Assembly (NCBI GenBank): GCA_016713735.1
Contig: JADJOP010000019.1
Span: forward strand, 1-64,000
Source of the DNA: Bryobacterales bacterium
Lineage (GTDB): Bacteria; Acidobacteriota; Terriglobia; Bryobacterales; Bryobacteraceae
Direction of reading: 5' to 3'
Length of the DNA stretch: 64,000 nucleotides
Below are positions 43,048 through 52,410 of the stretch, piece after piece. The notes beneath the pieces were generated by a model, which ran no database searches, was not told the origin of the DNA, and saw nothing but the letters and a program-made list of their open reading frames with translations. A program made the translations under genes and the position numbers. Positions within the stretch are counted from its first letter, which is position 1, and every line of letters starts with the position of its first letter.

Positions 43048-44702
43048 GCACAGTCAATCGCCGCAACTTCCTCGCCTCCGCCCTCGCCGCCGGAGCCTCG
43101 CCGCTGGCCTCCGCCCCCGCGCCGCGCCCCAACATCCTCCTCATCCTCGCCGACGACCTCGGCTGGAGCGACCTCGGCTGCTACGGCTCGGAAATCCGCA
43201 CGCCCAACTTAGACAAACTCGCCCAAGGCGGCGTCCGCTTCACCCAGTTCTATAACTCCGCCCGCTGCTGCCCCTCACGCGCCTCCATCATGACCGGCCT
43301 CTACCCGCACCAGGCCGGCATGGGCAACATGACCTCACCCCGCCCCCGCACCGACTTCCCCGGTTACGCCGGCCAGCTCAACTCGCGCACCACCACCATC
43401 CCCGAAGTGATGAAACAGGCCGGTTACTCCACCTGGATGACCGGTAAGTGGCACCTCGGCCCCCCCGGCCCCGTCGGACGCGGCTTTGACGACTATTACG
43501 GCATGGTCCACGGCTTCGATAGCTTCTGGGACGAATCCAAATACACACGTCTTCCCGCCGGCCGCCCCAAGCGAACGTACTCGCCCGGTAAGTTCTACGC
43601 CACCGAAGCTATCACCGATCATACTCTCGACTTTCTCGCCGCCGCCCGCAAACAGGACAAGCCGTTCTTCTTCTACCTCGCCTACAACGCCCCCCACTTC
43701 CCCCTCCACGCCCCCAAGGAAGTCATCGATGAGTACATGCCCATCTACGAAAAAGGATGGGACCACATCCGCCGCGAGCGCTATGAGCGCATGCGCGCCA
43801 TGGGACTCATCACCAAGGACACCCCGCTCACACCCTTGAGCGAAATCCCCCCCAACCGCTTCAACACCCAAACCGGCTGGGCCGGCAAAGTCAACCCGCC
43901 GTGGGATTCACTCGACCCCGACCGCCGCCGCGACCTCGCCCGCCGCATGGCTACCTTCGCCGCCATGGTCGACGTGATGGACCGTAACATCGGCCGCGTC
44001 CTCGACGACCTCCGCGCCAATAACCAACTCGACAACACCCTCATCTTCTTCACCTCCGACAACGGCGCCTGCGCCGAATGGGACCCCTACGGCTTCGACG
44101 TCTCCAGCGGCCCCATCAACAAACTCCACCGCGGCCCCGAACTCGATCAAATGGGCCAGCCCGGCACTTACCATAGTTACGGCTCGGCTTGGGCCAACAC
44201 CTGTAACACCCCCTGGCGTCTCTACAAACACTACAACCACGAAGGCGGCATCACCTCGCCCTTCATCGCCCACTGGCCCAACGGCATCCAACGCCGCAAT
44301 GCCATTGACCACACCCCCGGCCACATCATCGACTTCATGCCCACCTGTGTCGAACTCGCCGGCGCCACTTACCCGGCATCTCTGCCCGCCGCCGCCGTGC
44401 CAGCAATGGAAGGCACCTCGCTCGTCCCCGCGCTCCAAGGCAAACGCCTTCGCCGCGACACGTTCTATTGGGAACACGAAGGCAACCGGGCCATCCGCAT
44501 CGGGAAGTGGAAAGCCGTCGCCCTCCTCCCCACCGGAGCCTGGGAACTCTACGACATGAACGCCGACCGCGCCGAGATGCACAACCTCGCCGCCCGCCAC
44601 CCCGCGCGCGTCAAGAGCATGGTCAAGCAATGGGAACAATGGGCCCGCCGCACCCAAGCCATCCCCTGGATGTGGACCCCGCAATATCAGCCCAGCGAGT
44701 AA
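43044..44702 (+). CDS. Sulfatase (S1 family), Tat-exported
   Basis: The leader TVNRRNFLASALAAGASPL is Tat-like. The sulfatase core has ILLILADDLGWSDLGCYGS (metal-binding Asp pair) and NSARCCPSRASIMTGLYPHQ. The latter holds the CxPxR motif, whose Cys is converted to formylglycine by a partner enzyme not seen in this window. TGKWHLGP and FFTSDNGACAEWDP (Asp/Asn ligand) are also present. The enzyme desulfates sugar or aromatic sulfate esters. Paired with GH51 and near GH39, it suggests breakdown of a sulfated arabinose- or xylose-containing polysaccharide. The length of 552 residues is usual. Confidence 0.9.
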   Translation: MSTVNRRNFLASALAAGASPLASAPAPRPNILLILADDLGWSDLGCYGSEIRTPNLDKLAQGGVRFTQFYNSARCCPSRASIMTGLYPHQAGMGNMTSPRPRTDFPGYAGQLNSRTTTIPEVMKQAGYSTWMTGKWHLGPPGPVGRGFDDYYGMVHGFDSFWDESKYTRLPAGRPKRTYSPGKFYATEAITDHTLDFLAAARKQDKPFFFYLAYNAPHFPLHAPKEVIDEYMPIYEKGWDHIRRERYERMRAMGLITKDTPLTPLSEIPPNRFNTQTGWAGKVNPPWDSLDPDRRRDLARRMATFAAMVDVMDRNIGRVLDDLRANNQLDNTLIFFTSDNGACAEWDPYGFDVSSGPINKLHRGPELDQMGQPGTYHSYGSAWANTCNTPWRLYKHYNHEGGITSPFIAHWPNGIQRRNAIDHTPGHIIDFMPTCVELAGATYPASLPAAAVPAMEGTSLVPALQGKRLRRDTFYWEHEGNRAIRIGKWKAVALLPTGAWELYDMNADRAEMHNLAARHPARVKSMVKQWEQWARRTQAIPWMWTPQYQPSE

Positions 44703-44748
44703 GTGCGCGCCGATCCCTTCCCAAAGCCTCGCCGTTTCCCCGGTTTCC

Positions 44749-46088
44749 TTACAAGGAAACGCCGCGCGGAATCAGCCTGTGTTCGTATGCCTCGCGCTCC
44801 AACCCCTCCCGAAAGTCGGGATGCGCCAGCGAGATCAGCACCTGCGCCCGCTCTGCAACCGACTTACCCTTCAGGTTCACCATCCCGTATTCGGTCACCA
44901 CATACATCACGTCACTTCGCGGCGTAGTCACGATGTTCCCCGGAGTTAAGCTGAGCACAATCCGGCTGCGCCGCTCCCCACGCTTGTCATAAGTCGACGA
45001 CAGGCAGATAAATGACTTACCCCTCTGGATGCGTACGCCCCACGCACGAACTGCAACTGCCCGCCCGTTCCGCTCAAGTGTCGCAAGCCATCGGATTCCG
45101 AGGCGGCCTGCCCCTGTAGGTCCATCTGCGTTGTGTTGTTAATCGAAACCACCCGCTCGTTCTGCATGATGATGTGCGGTGAATTCGTATATTCCACCGG
45201 GCAACACAAGAAATCAGGATTGCGGTCGGCCGTCGCATAGGTCGCCGCCGAACCGAGCGCAAAGGTGTCCACCAGCTTGCCGGGATTCAACCTCTTCCGC
45301 GAGCCCACGATCCGCCCCGCCCGGTACAACTCCGCGATGCCGTCCGTCAGCATCTCCGTGTGCGCGCCCAGGTGCTCAACGCCGCTCTCGGCCACCAGCG
45401 AACACACCGCGTTCGGCATCCCGCCAATGCCCACCTGCAGGCACGAGCCGTCCTCGATTTCGTTAGTGATCAGGCGCGCCACCGCCCGGTCCGCCTCACT
45501 CGGCGGCGGATTCGGTAACTCCCGCGCCGGTTCGTCTTCGCCTTCGATGATGTAATCCACCTCGCTCTCATGCACGGCATTCCCTTCACCATAGGCGTAG
45601 ACCTGTCTCGGACTTACTTCCACAATCACCGTTCGCGCCCGCTCGATCACCGCCCGGTGCCAGAGATTGGAGACTCCGAAATTGTAGTAACCATACTCAT
45701 CCGCTGGACACGTCTTGAGGATCACAATGTCCACGGGATCGAGAAAACGGCGGTAGTAATCCGGCACCTCCCCCAGGTTCAACGGCATGTACGTGCAGCG
45801 TCCTGCATCGTGCAGCTTCCGGTCGTAGCCAGAGAAATGCCAGCTGAACCAGTAGAAATGCTCTCCCTTCGGATCGGCCTCCATCACCGCCCGCGGTGTC
45901 ATCGTCAGGCACGACCGGATCTTCACGTTCCGCAACTCATCCTTGCGAGCCGCCAGAGCCTTGTCGAACGCATCAGGCTGGCACAGCGCGACCCCGAAAT
46001 CGAGCCACATGTTGGACTGAACCAGGCCCGCCGCCTCCTCGGCGGAGATCACGCGGGCCGGAGCGTTAACGATCCTGCGCACCTTCAA
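44749..46088 (-). CDS. Acetyl-CoA hydrolase/transferase family (4-hydroxybutyrate/butyrate CoA-transferase-like), frame broken
   Basis: The N-terminal part shows SNMWLDFGVALCQPDAFDKAL, EVPDYYRRFLDPVDIVILK and CPADEYGYYNFGVSNLW. The active-site region LGAHTEMLTDGIAELYRAG carries the catalytic Glu (HTEM) that forms the CoA thioester. After ASRG the called frame derails at the C4 run 45020-45023. One more G restores GKSFICLSSTYDKRGERRSR and joins the second frame (VLSLTPGNIVTTPRSDVMYV) to 44749, giving about 446 residues, the family length. It should move CoA between an acyl-CoA and acetate or propionate. The substrate is not certain. Confidence 0.75.
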
Positions 46089-46342
46089 GCCTGCCTTTCA
46101 CATCGGACTCTACCAGTCAAACGAACGCTGGGCCGGGCGGGGAAGGGAATCAAGCCGCCCTCCCGGCCGAAGCTCAGGACATCTTCTCACGACTCCCACT
46201 GCTCGTCGCTCAGCCGATCGCCGCGCCGCCCTTAGCTTCGCAGCCACAACCAACCACCCTCACCCCCCCGCCATGATAGCCTTCTAACCGTCGCCCTCCG
46301 CCCTGGAGTTCCGTCGCGCGGACGGCCCGCGAAGCACCAACC

Positions 46343-47296
46343 ATGCCCTCCTTACCCGCCACAAAGATCGCCACAAACAGCGCCACCCGCCGCACTTTCC
46401 TCGCGCTGGCCGCCGCCAGCCGCACCGCCCGTGCCCAAGCTCCGCCGCCCCAACGCACCCTCCCCCATATCGGCATCCTCCTCTCCACCACTTACACCAC
46501 CGGCACCCTCGAAGCGCGCCTCGACGAAGCCAAAGCGCACACCCTCACCTGCATCCAACTCAGCCTCTCCGCCGCCGGTCTGCCTGAGATGCCCGACGAA
46601 ATCCCCACCGCTCTCCCCGCGCGTATTCACAACGAAGCCGCCGCCCGCGGCATCACCATCGGCAGCGTCCAAGGCACCTTCAACATGTGCCATCCCGACC
46701 CCGAGCATCGCCGCGCCGGCCTCCGCCGTCTCCGCGTCCTCGCCCAGGCCTTCCCCGGCATGCCCATCCACATCTGCACCGGAACGCGCAACGCCGAGAG
46801 CATGTGGCGCCGCCATCCTGACAACACCACGCCGCAGGCCTGGCGCGACATGGCCGCCTGTGTGCGCGAAGCCGCCGATATCGCCCGCCAGTCGCAGTGC
46901 GTGCTCGCCTTCGAACCCGAGGTGAACAACATCGTCACCTCCGCCCGCACCGCCCGCCGCCTCCTTGATGAGATCGCCTCGCCCCATCTCAAAATTACGC
47001 TCGATCCCGCCAATCTCTTCCCTTTGGGAAGCCTTCCCCGCATGAAAGAGATCCTCGAAGAAGCCTTCTCCCTCGTCGGCAACGACATCGTCCTCGCCCA
47101 TGCCAAGGACCTCGACCACGACGGCGACGCCGGCCACAAAGCCGCCGGCGAAGGCCTGCTCGATTACGACCTCTACGTCCGCCTCCTCCACGCACATCGC
47201 TTCACCGGACCGCTCCTGCTCCACGGCCTCAGCCGCGCCCAAGTGCCCGCCTGCCTCGCCTTCCTGCGCTCGAAACTGGCCCGCCTGCCCGATTAG
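46343..47296 (+). CDS. Sugar phosphate isomerase/epimerase-like TIM barrel, exported
   Basis: A leader with ATRRTFLALAAASRTARA (Tat-like) precedes a xylose-isomerase-like TIM barrel (PF01261). Visible parts are HIGILLSTTYTTGTLE, ITIGSVQGTFNMCHPDPEH, VLAFEPEVNNI (Glu metal ligand), LKITLDPANLFPLG (Asp), and DIVLAHAKDLDHDGD (His and Asp). The order of acidic residues and His fits divalent-metal isomerases. The substrate is unknown, and the exported location is unusual for a phosphate-sugar enzyme. It starts 254 bases after the divergent CoA-transferase start and is followed by the ankyrin gene on the same strand. Confidence 0.72.
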   Translation: MPSLPATKIATNSATRRTFLALAAASRTARAQAPPPQRTLPHIGILLSTTYTTGTLEARLDEAKAHTLTCIQLSLSAAGLPEMPDEIPTALPARIHNEAAARGITIGSVQGTFNMCHPDPEHRRAGLRRLRVLAQAFPGMPIHICTGTRNAESMWRRHPDNTTPQAWRDMAACVREAADIARQSQCVLAFEPEVNNIVTSARTARRLLDEIASPHLKITLDPANLFPLGSLPRMKEILEEAFSLVGNDIVLAHAKDLDHDGDAGHKAAGEGLLDYDLYVRLLHAHRFTGPLLLHGLSRAQVPACLAFLRSKLARLPD

Positions 47297-47345
47297 CCGC
47301 ACCCCGCGACACCCAACCGCAACCGCCCCCCTCTACACTGGAGCG

Positions 47346-48389
47346 ATGCACCACTACGCCGACCAGGAAGTGCATCAGGCCGCCCGTGCAGGTCGCGCCG
47401 ATCAACTCGCCTCCCTGTTGGCCGCCAATCCTTCCCTGATCGACGCCAAGGGCATCGACGCCCGCACTCCCCTCCACTGCGCCTCATCCGTCCAAGTCGC
47501 CGCGCTGCTCCTGGACCACGGCGCCCACATCGACGCCCGCGATGAAGACCACGACTCAACCCCCGCTCAGTGGCTCATCGGCGACTCTCCCGGCGTGGTG
47601 CGGTTCTTGCTGCAGCGCGGCGCCACGCCCGACATCTTCCTCGCCGCCGCGTTAGGCGATCTGGCCTTGGCGCAACAGTTGGTCAGCGATGACCGCACCT
47701 GCCTCGCCCACCGCATCGGCAAGGCTCCTCATTTCCCTCCCATCGGCCACCAGCGGCGCGGCGGGGCCATCTACCAGTGGACGCTCGCCTTCAATTCCTA
47801 CCCCCATCAGATCGCTCTGCGCAAGGGCCATCAGGCCATGTTCGAATACCTCTACGCAGAGAGCGATGAGACGACGCGCCTGCTGGTGGATTGCCTCCTG
47901 GCGCGCCGCGCCGAAGCGGAGACGATCGCCGCCGCACACCCCGGCATCATCCCCCATCTGCCCGGCGCCGATCGCGAATTGCTCGCCCGCTACTGCTGGG
48001 AGACCAACACCAACTACGAAGCCGTGAAGCTCATGCTCGACCTCGGCTTCCCCATCGCTCATCCCGAACGCAGCCACGGCTACACTCCACTGCACAACGC
48101 CGCCTGGTCCGGCTCGGCCGGTCTCGTCGAACTCCTGCTTTCCCGCGGCCATCCCGTCGACATTCGCGACCCCGTCTATGGCGCCACGCCGCTTGGCTTC
48201 GCTCTGCACGATTGCCTCGTCGAGAAGCGCCATCCCGAAGGCGAATTCACCCGCGTCGTCAAGGCCCTCCTCGAAGCGGGGTCGCCTCTCGACGGCGTCC
48301 AGTACCCCACCGGCCTCGCCGAACTCGACCAGGTCCTGCGCCCCTACGTGGAGCCAAACTTCCCCACGCCCTCCACTGCGCTACACTAA
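47346..48389 (+). CDS. Ankyrin-repeat protein
   Basis: This 347-residue protein has ankyrin-type repeats near residues 5-115 (HQAARAGRADQLASLLAANP, PLHCASSVQVAALLLDHGAH) and again near 235-310 (GYTPLHNAAWSGSAGLVELL, GATPLGFALHD). The middle (~125-225) is a degenerate repeat region with WTLAFNSYPHQIALRKGHQ. No signal peptide or enzymatic domain is visible, so it is likely a cytoplasmic protein-protein binding protein. It lies 49 bases after the isomerase-like gene, and the cNMP-binding gene follows by 54 bases. Confidence 0.75.
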   Translation: MHHYADQEVHQAARAGRADQLASLLAANPSLIDAKGIDARTPLHCASSVQVAALLLDHGAHIDARDEDHDSTPAQWLIGDSPGVVRFLLQRGATPDIFLAAALGDLALAQQLVSDDRTCLAHRIGKAPHFPPIGHQRRGGAIYQWTLAFNSYPHQIALRKGHQAMFEYLYAESDETTRLLVDCLLARRAEAETIAAAHPGIIPHLPGADRELLARYCWETNTNYEAVKLMLDLGFPIAHPERSHGYTPLHNAAWSGSAGLVELLLSRGHPVDIRDPVYGATPLGFALHDCLVEKRHPEGEFTRVVKALLEAGSPLDGVQYPTGLAELDQVLRPYVEPNFPTPSTALH

Positions 48390-48443
48390 CCAGAACCTCC
48401 GCGTGAACCCGGTCGTTCCCGCGCAAGTCCCCCTTGCACGGCC

Positions 48444-50114
48444 ATGAATACGACCATCATCCGCCAGCGCGTCGCTGACTTCCTCAAAGCGCACCCGCCG
48501 TTCGACCAGGTCCGCAACGACGACCTTCTTCACCTCGCCGGTTCCGGCCGCATCGGCTTCCACGAAGGCGGCGAGTTCATCTTCGAACAAGGCCAGCCCC
48601 GCTCGCCCTTCATCTGGGTCATCCAGCAGGGCAAGGTTGAGGTCGTCGAAAACACACCCGCCGGCGAACAACTCCGCGACCTCCTCGGCGAAGGCGACCT
48701 CCTCGGCCTCGGCCGCTTCCTTGACTCCCCCCAATACGTCCACTCCGCCCGCACCGCCAGCGACGTCATCCTCTACGGCCTCGAAGCCACCGCCTTCCAG
48801 TCGCTCGTCGAACGCTACCCCTCCGTCAGCCGCTTCCTCGACATCCAACTCTCGGCCATAAAGCGCTACGCCACCGGCGCCTCTTCGCGCACCGCCACCT
48901 CCGCCGCCCGCGCCGAAGCCGCCGTCGAAACCTGGATCGACCTCCCTCCGCCCTCCCCCGAATTCCTCGCCCGCCGCCTGCGCGACCTCAACCCGCCCGA
49001 CCTCGACGCCCTGCCCACAGCGCCGCCTGGCAGCACCGTCGAACAGCTCTGGCTGCAACTCCTCGACACCCGCGCCCCCGCTCTCGTCATCGCCGAACCT
49101 GCCGCGCCCCCCGCCGGACTTCTCACCGCATCCGACCTCGCCCTGCTCACCGGCCGCGATCCCCTCGCCCTCGCCCAAGCCTTCGACACCTGGGCCACCG
49201 ACGCCGACCGCCCGCTGCTCCTCCAACGCGCCCGCCAGCTCACGCAGGAAACCCTCACCGCCGCCTGGGCCGTCGACCGCTCCGCCCATCTTTACGAACT
49301 CCTCGAACGCGCCGCCGCCCTCAACCTCACTCGCCACGCGTGCGCGGAATCCGGCCTCGGCGCCGAATCCGGTCACCCCGCCGAATGGCTCGCCTTCGGC
49401 GCCATGGGCCGCGCCGAACACACCGGCGAATGGAGTCCCCATCTCGGCGCCGTCCTCTCCGGCGGCAGCTCCGAACTCCTCGCCACAGCGCTGCGCAGCC
49501 GCCTCCCCCAGGACGCTCCCTCTCCCCAGCTTCGGACCATAGAAGAGTGGAAGACCTTCTACTCCGAATTGATCGACAACCCCATCCTCAACGCCATCTG
49601 GGCTAACCGCGCTCTGCTCGACCTCCGCGGCCTCTCCCCAGCCGCCCCCGCCGCCGCACTCCAATCCCACATCGCCGCCGAAATCGCCTCCAGCAAGGGC
49701 TTCATCCACATCCTCGCCAACGACACCATCTCCCAACTGCCCGCCCTCACCTTCTTCGAAGAGTTCGTCGTCGACCTCGAAGGCGGCACCCACCGCACCC
49801 TCAACCTCGCCTCCTCCGCGCTCGACCCCATCATCGACGCCTCCCGCGTCCTCGCCCTCTCCATGGGCCAGCTCGACCACCCCAACACCCTCCACCGCCT
49901 CGCCGCCGCCGCCCGCGCCATCCCCGAACACGAGGCCGCCCTCTCCGACGCCGCCGAAGCCTTCCGCATCGCCTCTTCCCTCCGCGCCCGCCTCGGCCGC
50001 GACCTCATCGAACCCGCCACCCTCGACAAATACGACCGCTGGCTCCTCCGCCGCGTCTTTGCTGCCATCCACGCCCTCATCGAACTCACCACCAACCGCT
50101 GGAGCCTGGCATGA
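48444..50114 (+). CDS. Cyclic-nucleotide-binding/CBS/DUF294 nucleotidyltransferase-like protein with a degenerate active site
   Basis: The N-terminal cNMP-binding fold (~10-130) shows GRIGFHEGGEFIFEQGQPRS and LGEGDLLGLGRFLDS. A CBS-like segment (~195-240) includes VIAEPAAPPAGLLTASDL. The DUF294 part (~270-400) shows LAFGAMGRAEHTGEWSPHLG. The usual motif GSxGRxExxxxSDxD has lost its catalytic acidic pair, so nucleotide transfer is doubtful. The C-terminal DUF294_C region follows (NPILNAIWANRALLDLRG, LDKYDRWLLRRVFAAI). These proteins usually come with a DEDDh exonuclease, and the exonuclease gene overlaps this stop as ATGA. It probably acts as a signal-sensing regulator. Confidence 0.75.
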   Translation: MNTTIIRQRVADFLKAHPPFDQVRNDDLLHLAGSGRIGFHEGGEFIFEQGQPRSPFIWVIQQGKVEVVENTPAGEQLRDLLGEGDLLGLGRFLDSPQYVHSARTASDVILYGLEATAFQSLVERYPSVSRFLDIQLSAIKRYATGASSRTATSAARAEAAVETWIDLPPPSPEFLARRLRDLNPPDLDALPTAPPGSTVEQLWLQLLDTRAPALVIAEPAAPPAGLLTASDLALLTGRDPLALAQAFDTWATDADRPLLLQRARQLTQETLTAAWAVDRSAHLYELLERAAALNLTRHACAESGLGAESGHPAEWLAFGAMGRAEHTGEWSPHLGAVLSGGSSELLATALRSRLPQDAPSPQLRTIEEWKTFYSELIDNPILNAIWANRALLDLRGLSPAAPAAALQSHIAAEIASSKGFIHILANDTISQLPALTFFEEFVVDLEGGTHRTLNLASSALDPIIDASRVLALSMGQLDHPNTLHRLAAAARAIPEHEAALSDAAEAFRIASSLRARLGRDLIEPATLDKYDRWLLRRVFAAIHALIELTTNRWSLA

Positions 50115-50794
50115 CGCCCCCCGTCAACCCCGCCCTCCGCGCCGCGCTCGACGAAACCGCCCGCGTCTACGAAGCCGCCTTCCCCTCGCCCTTCACTCCT
50201 GACACGCCGCTCGATGAAGTCCGCTTCGTCGTCCTCGATACCGAAACCACCGGCTCCGATCCCCGCCGCGACAAGATCATCACCATCGGCGCCGTCGTCG
50301 TCCAGGCCGGCGGCATCCACCTCGAAGACTCCTTCGAGGCCATGCTCCACATCCCCTACAACATGTCCTCCGTCAAGGTCCACGGCATCACCCGCGACCA
50401 GGCCCGCGACGGCCTCACCGAACCCGAAGCCCTCCTCGAATTCCTCCCCTACTTGAGCAACGGCGTCATCGTCGGCCACCACATCGGCCACGACGTCCAG
50501 GCCCTCGACCTCGCCTGCCGCCGCAACCTCAACGTCCCGCTCCTGAACCAAGCCCTAGACACCATGGACCTGGCTCTTCATCTGGAAAGCGACGGAGCCT
50601 TCGGCGACCACAAATTCCAATCCTTCACCCTCGACGCCCTCTGCGACCACTTCTCCATCCCCACCCACGACCGCCACACCGCCGGCGGCGACGCCCTCCT
50701 CACCGCCTACGTCTTCCTCCGCCTCCTCCGCCGCGCCAAACGAGTCAACCGCACGACGCTGGGCAGCATTGCTGAGCGGTTCACGGAACACTAA
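50111..50794 (+). CDS. DEDDh 3'-5' exonuclease (DnaQ/PolC epsilon-like)
   Basis: The exonuclease motifs are clear. FVVLDTETTGSDPRRDKI gives Exo I (Asp and Glu), VGHHIGHDVQALDLACRR gives Exo II (Asp), and HTAGGDALLTAYVFLRLL gives Exo III (DEDDh His and Asp). The protein has 227 residues, longer than the DnaQ core only by an N-terminal helix. It overlaps the DUF294 gene by four bases (ATGA), a frequent pair in which the nuclease is thought to work with the cNMP sensor. It may also serve as the proofreading-type nuclease in a signalling role. The substrate is unknown. Confidence 0.82.
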   Translation: MTPPVNPALRAALDETARVYEAAFPSPFTPDTPLDEVRFVVLDTETTGSDPRRDKIITIGAVVVQAGGIHLEDSFEAMLHIPYNMSSVKVHGITRDQARDGLTEPEALLEFLPYLSNGVIVGHHIGHDVQALDLACRRNLNVPLLNQALDTMDLALHLESDGAFGDHKFQSFTLDALCDHFSIPTHDRHTAGGDALLTAYVFLRLLRRAKRVNRTTLGSIAERFTEH

Positions 50795-50835
50795 CTTTCT
50801 ACTTACTAACCCCCTACAAGAAAACACCCGTAACA

Positions 50836-50860
50836 GAACCGCGACCGTAAGGGAGCGGTC
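50836..50860. repeat. REP-like palindromic repeat, copy 1
   Basis: This 25-base element has outer arms ACCGC and GCGGT and inner arms GACCG and CGGTC around TAAGGGAG. It matches the element at 62341-62365 at 20 of 25 positions. It lies between the exonuclease and the convergent antitoxin-like genes. Confidence 0.5.
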
Positions 50861-50931
50861 AACTTACCCCGCGCCCAACCGCAATCGCACACTTTCGCAG
50901 CATCTCTTCGTTCCCGCTCCCCCGCCCCCCC

Positions 50932-51177
50932 CTACACCCCCTCATTCTCCCCAATCGCCGCCTCCATCTCCGCCCCATGCAACCGCGCATACACCCACGC
51001 ATTCTCCACATCCTCCGCCCGCAACCCCGGATAAGCCCCCAGCAACTCCTGCTCGCTAGTCCCCAACCGCCGCGCCTGCTCCAACACCCACACCGGAATC
51101 CGCGTCCGCACGATGCACGCCGCGCCCCCGCACACCTCCGCCCGCGCCTCAATGCCAGCAAACTCAGCCGCCATCAT
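50932..51177 (-). CDS. DUF433-like antitoxin (orphan)
   Basis: The 81-residue protein has the DUF433 pattern in a diverged form: CGGAACIVRTRIPVWVLEQA, then RRLGTSEQELLGAYPGLRAED and AWVYARLHGAEM. The usual GKPxIxGTRI element is recognisable as GGAACIVRTRIP. No DUF5615 or PIN-like toxin gene lies downstream; the region beyond 50932 holds a REP element and the exonuclease stop. It starts one base from the stop of the BrnA-like gene, so both are co-transcribed. The toxin may have been lost, or the gene may act as a free regulator. Confidence 0.6.
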   Translation of the reverse strand: MMAAEFAGIEARAEVCGGAACIVRTRIPVWVLEQARRLGTSEQELLGAYPGLRAEDVENAWVYARLHGAEMEAAIGENEGV

Positions 51178-51178
51178 G

Positions 51179-51445
51179 TCACCTCGCCTTCCTCAACTCC
51201 TCCCGGATCACCCGCCGAAGCGTCGCCTCCAACGGCTCCCGCTTTTGCTCAATCGCCGCCCGCAGCGCATCGTTGATCAGCGTCTGATAGCTCCCCCCGC
51301 CCGCATCCTCCACGCGCTTGCGGAACCACGCCAGCACATCCTCATCCAGCCGGATCGTCACCCGCGTCTTCACCCGCGTCTTCCCCTGCGGCGTCCGCAA
51401 CACCGGCCCCCGCTTACCCTGACTGAAATCGTACTCACGTTTCAT
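51179..51445 (-). CDS. BrnA-like RHH antitoxin (orphan)
   Basis: The product contains TRVKTRVTIRLDEDVLAWFR and then KRVEDAGGGSYQTLINDALR, the diagnostic BrnA strand-helix-helix with the GGGYQTLINxALR element. The start is the ATG at 51445, with a GTG-rich leader upstream. No brnT lies upstream, where its partner is normally found; instead the uppS start is divergent 117 bases away. The gene is therefore an orphan antitoxin next to a DUF433-like gene. It could regulate the divergent uppS promoter region, but that is speculation. Confidence 0.7.
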   Translation of the reverse strand: MKREYDFSQGKRGPVLRTPQGKTRVKTRVTIRLDEDVLAWFRKRVEDAGGGSYQTLINDALRAAIEQKREPLEATLRRVIREELRKAR

Positions 51446-51561
51446 GACCACTCCTCAAGTCTCCCACCTGCCACGCCCTTCCTCATCTCATCCCTCCTCC
51501 TCGCCCCTCCCGCCACCCTCTCCCCGCCCAACCTGCGTATACTAGAAAGGTTCAATCTTCG

Positions 51562-52410
51562 ATGCAGGACTTGCTGGACCGCTCGCACAAACCCGAGCCG
51601 GATGGGGATCTCCTCGCGCAACTCGATTCCGATCGCCTCCCCGCCCACGTCGCCATCATCATGGACGGCAACGGCCGCTGGGCGCGGCGCCGTTCTCTGC
51701 CTCGCGTCGCCGGTCACAAAGCCGGCATCGACTCCGTCCGCATGGCCGTGGAAACCTGCGGCAACCTCGGCATCCAGGCCCTCACCCTCTACGCCTTCTC
51801 CATCGAAAACTGGAAACGCCCCCGCGCCGAAGTCACCACCCTCTGGCGCCTCCTCCGCGTCTACCTCCGCAAGGAACTGAACACCCTCATCGAAAATGGC
51901 GTCCGCCTCAACCCCATCGGCCGCCTCGACCAGCTCCCCGACTCCGTCCGCCGCGACCTCGACGACGCCGTCCGCGCCACCGCCGCCGGCAACCGCATGG
52001 TCCTCAACATCGCCATCAACTACAGCGGCCGCGCCGAAATCGTCGACGCCTTCAACCGCATCCTCGAAAACGCCCGCCGCGCCGGCACCCTCCCCTCCCT
52101 CACCGTCGACGAGGACACCATCAACTCCGCCCTCTACACCGCCGGCCTCCCCGAACCCGACCTCCTCATCCGCACCTCCGGCGAAATGCGCGTCTCCAAC
52201 TTCCTCCTCTGGCAAATCGCCTACTGCGAACTCTATGTGACCGACACCCTCTGGCCCGACTTCTCCCGCGCCGAACTCCTCCGCGCCTTCCTCGAATACC
52301 AGCGCCGCGAACGACGCTTCGGCGGACTCTCTTCTGACTCCGCCCTCGCCCCCGCGCCCGATTCCTCCGAGTCCCACCTCGTCGGCGTCGCCCACTCCCC
52401 CTCCAAATGA
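51562..52410 (+). CDS. uppS: Isoprenyl (undecaprenyl) diphosphate synthase
   Basis: This 282-residue protein has all cis-prenyltransferase regions: PAHVAIIMDGNGRWARRR (catalytic Asp and RW), GHKAGIDSVRMAVETC, LTLYAFSIENWKRP, LNIAINYSGRAEI, and LPEPDLLIRTSGEMRVSNFL. It condenses isopentenyl diphosphate onto farnesyl diphosphate to make the C55 carrier for cell-wall synthesis. An AAAGG at 51546-51549 precedes the ATG. A TATACT box at 51538-51543 could be its -10. It overlaps cdsA as ATGA at 52407-52410, so the two are translated together. Confidence 0.95.
   Translation: MQDLLDRSHKPEPDGDLLAQLDSDRLPAHVAIIMDGNGRWARRRSLPRVAGHKAGIDSVRMAVETCGNLGIQALTLYAFSIENWKRPRAEVTTLWRLLRVYLRKELNTLIENGVRLNPIGRLDQLPDSVRRDLDDAVRATAAGNRMVLNIAINYSGRAEIVDAFNRILENARRAGTLPSLTVDEDTINSALYTAGLPEPDLLIRTSGEMRVSNFLLWQIAYCELYVTDTLWPDFSRAELLRAFLEYQRRERRFGGLSSDSALAPAPDSSESHLVGVAHSPSK

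Noticed and set aside
48381..50072. A 563-residue minus-strand open frame opposite the cNMP/DUF294 gene
   Set aside because: The product is almost only G, E, A, V and D with no motif. It mirrors the codon bias of the plus-strand gene.
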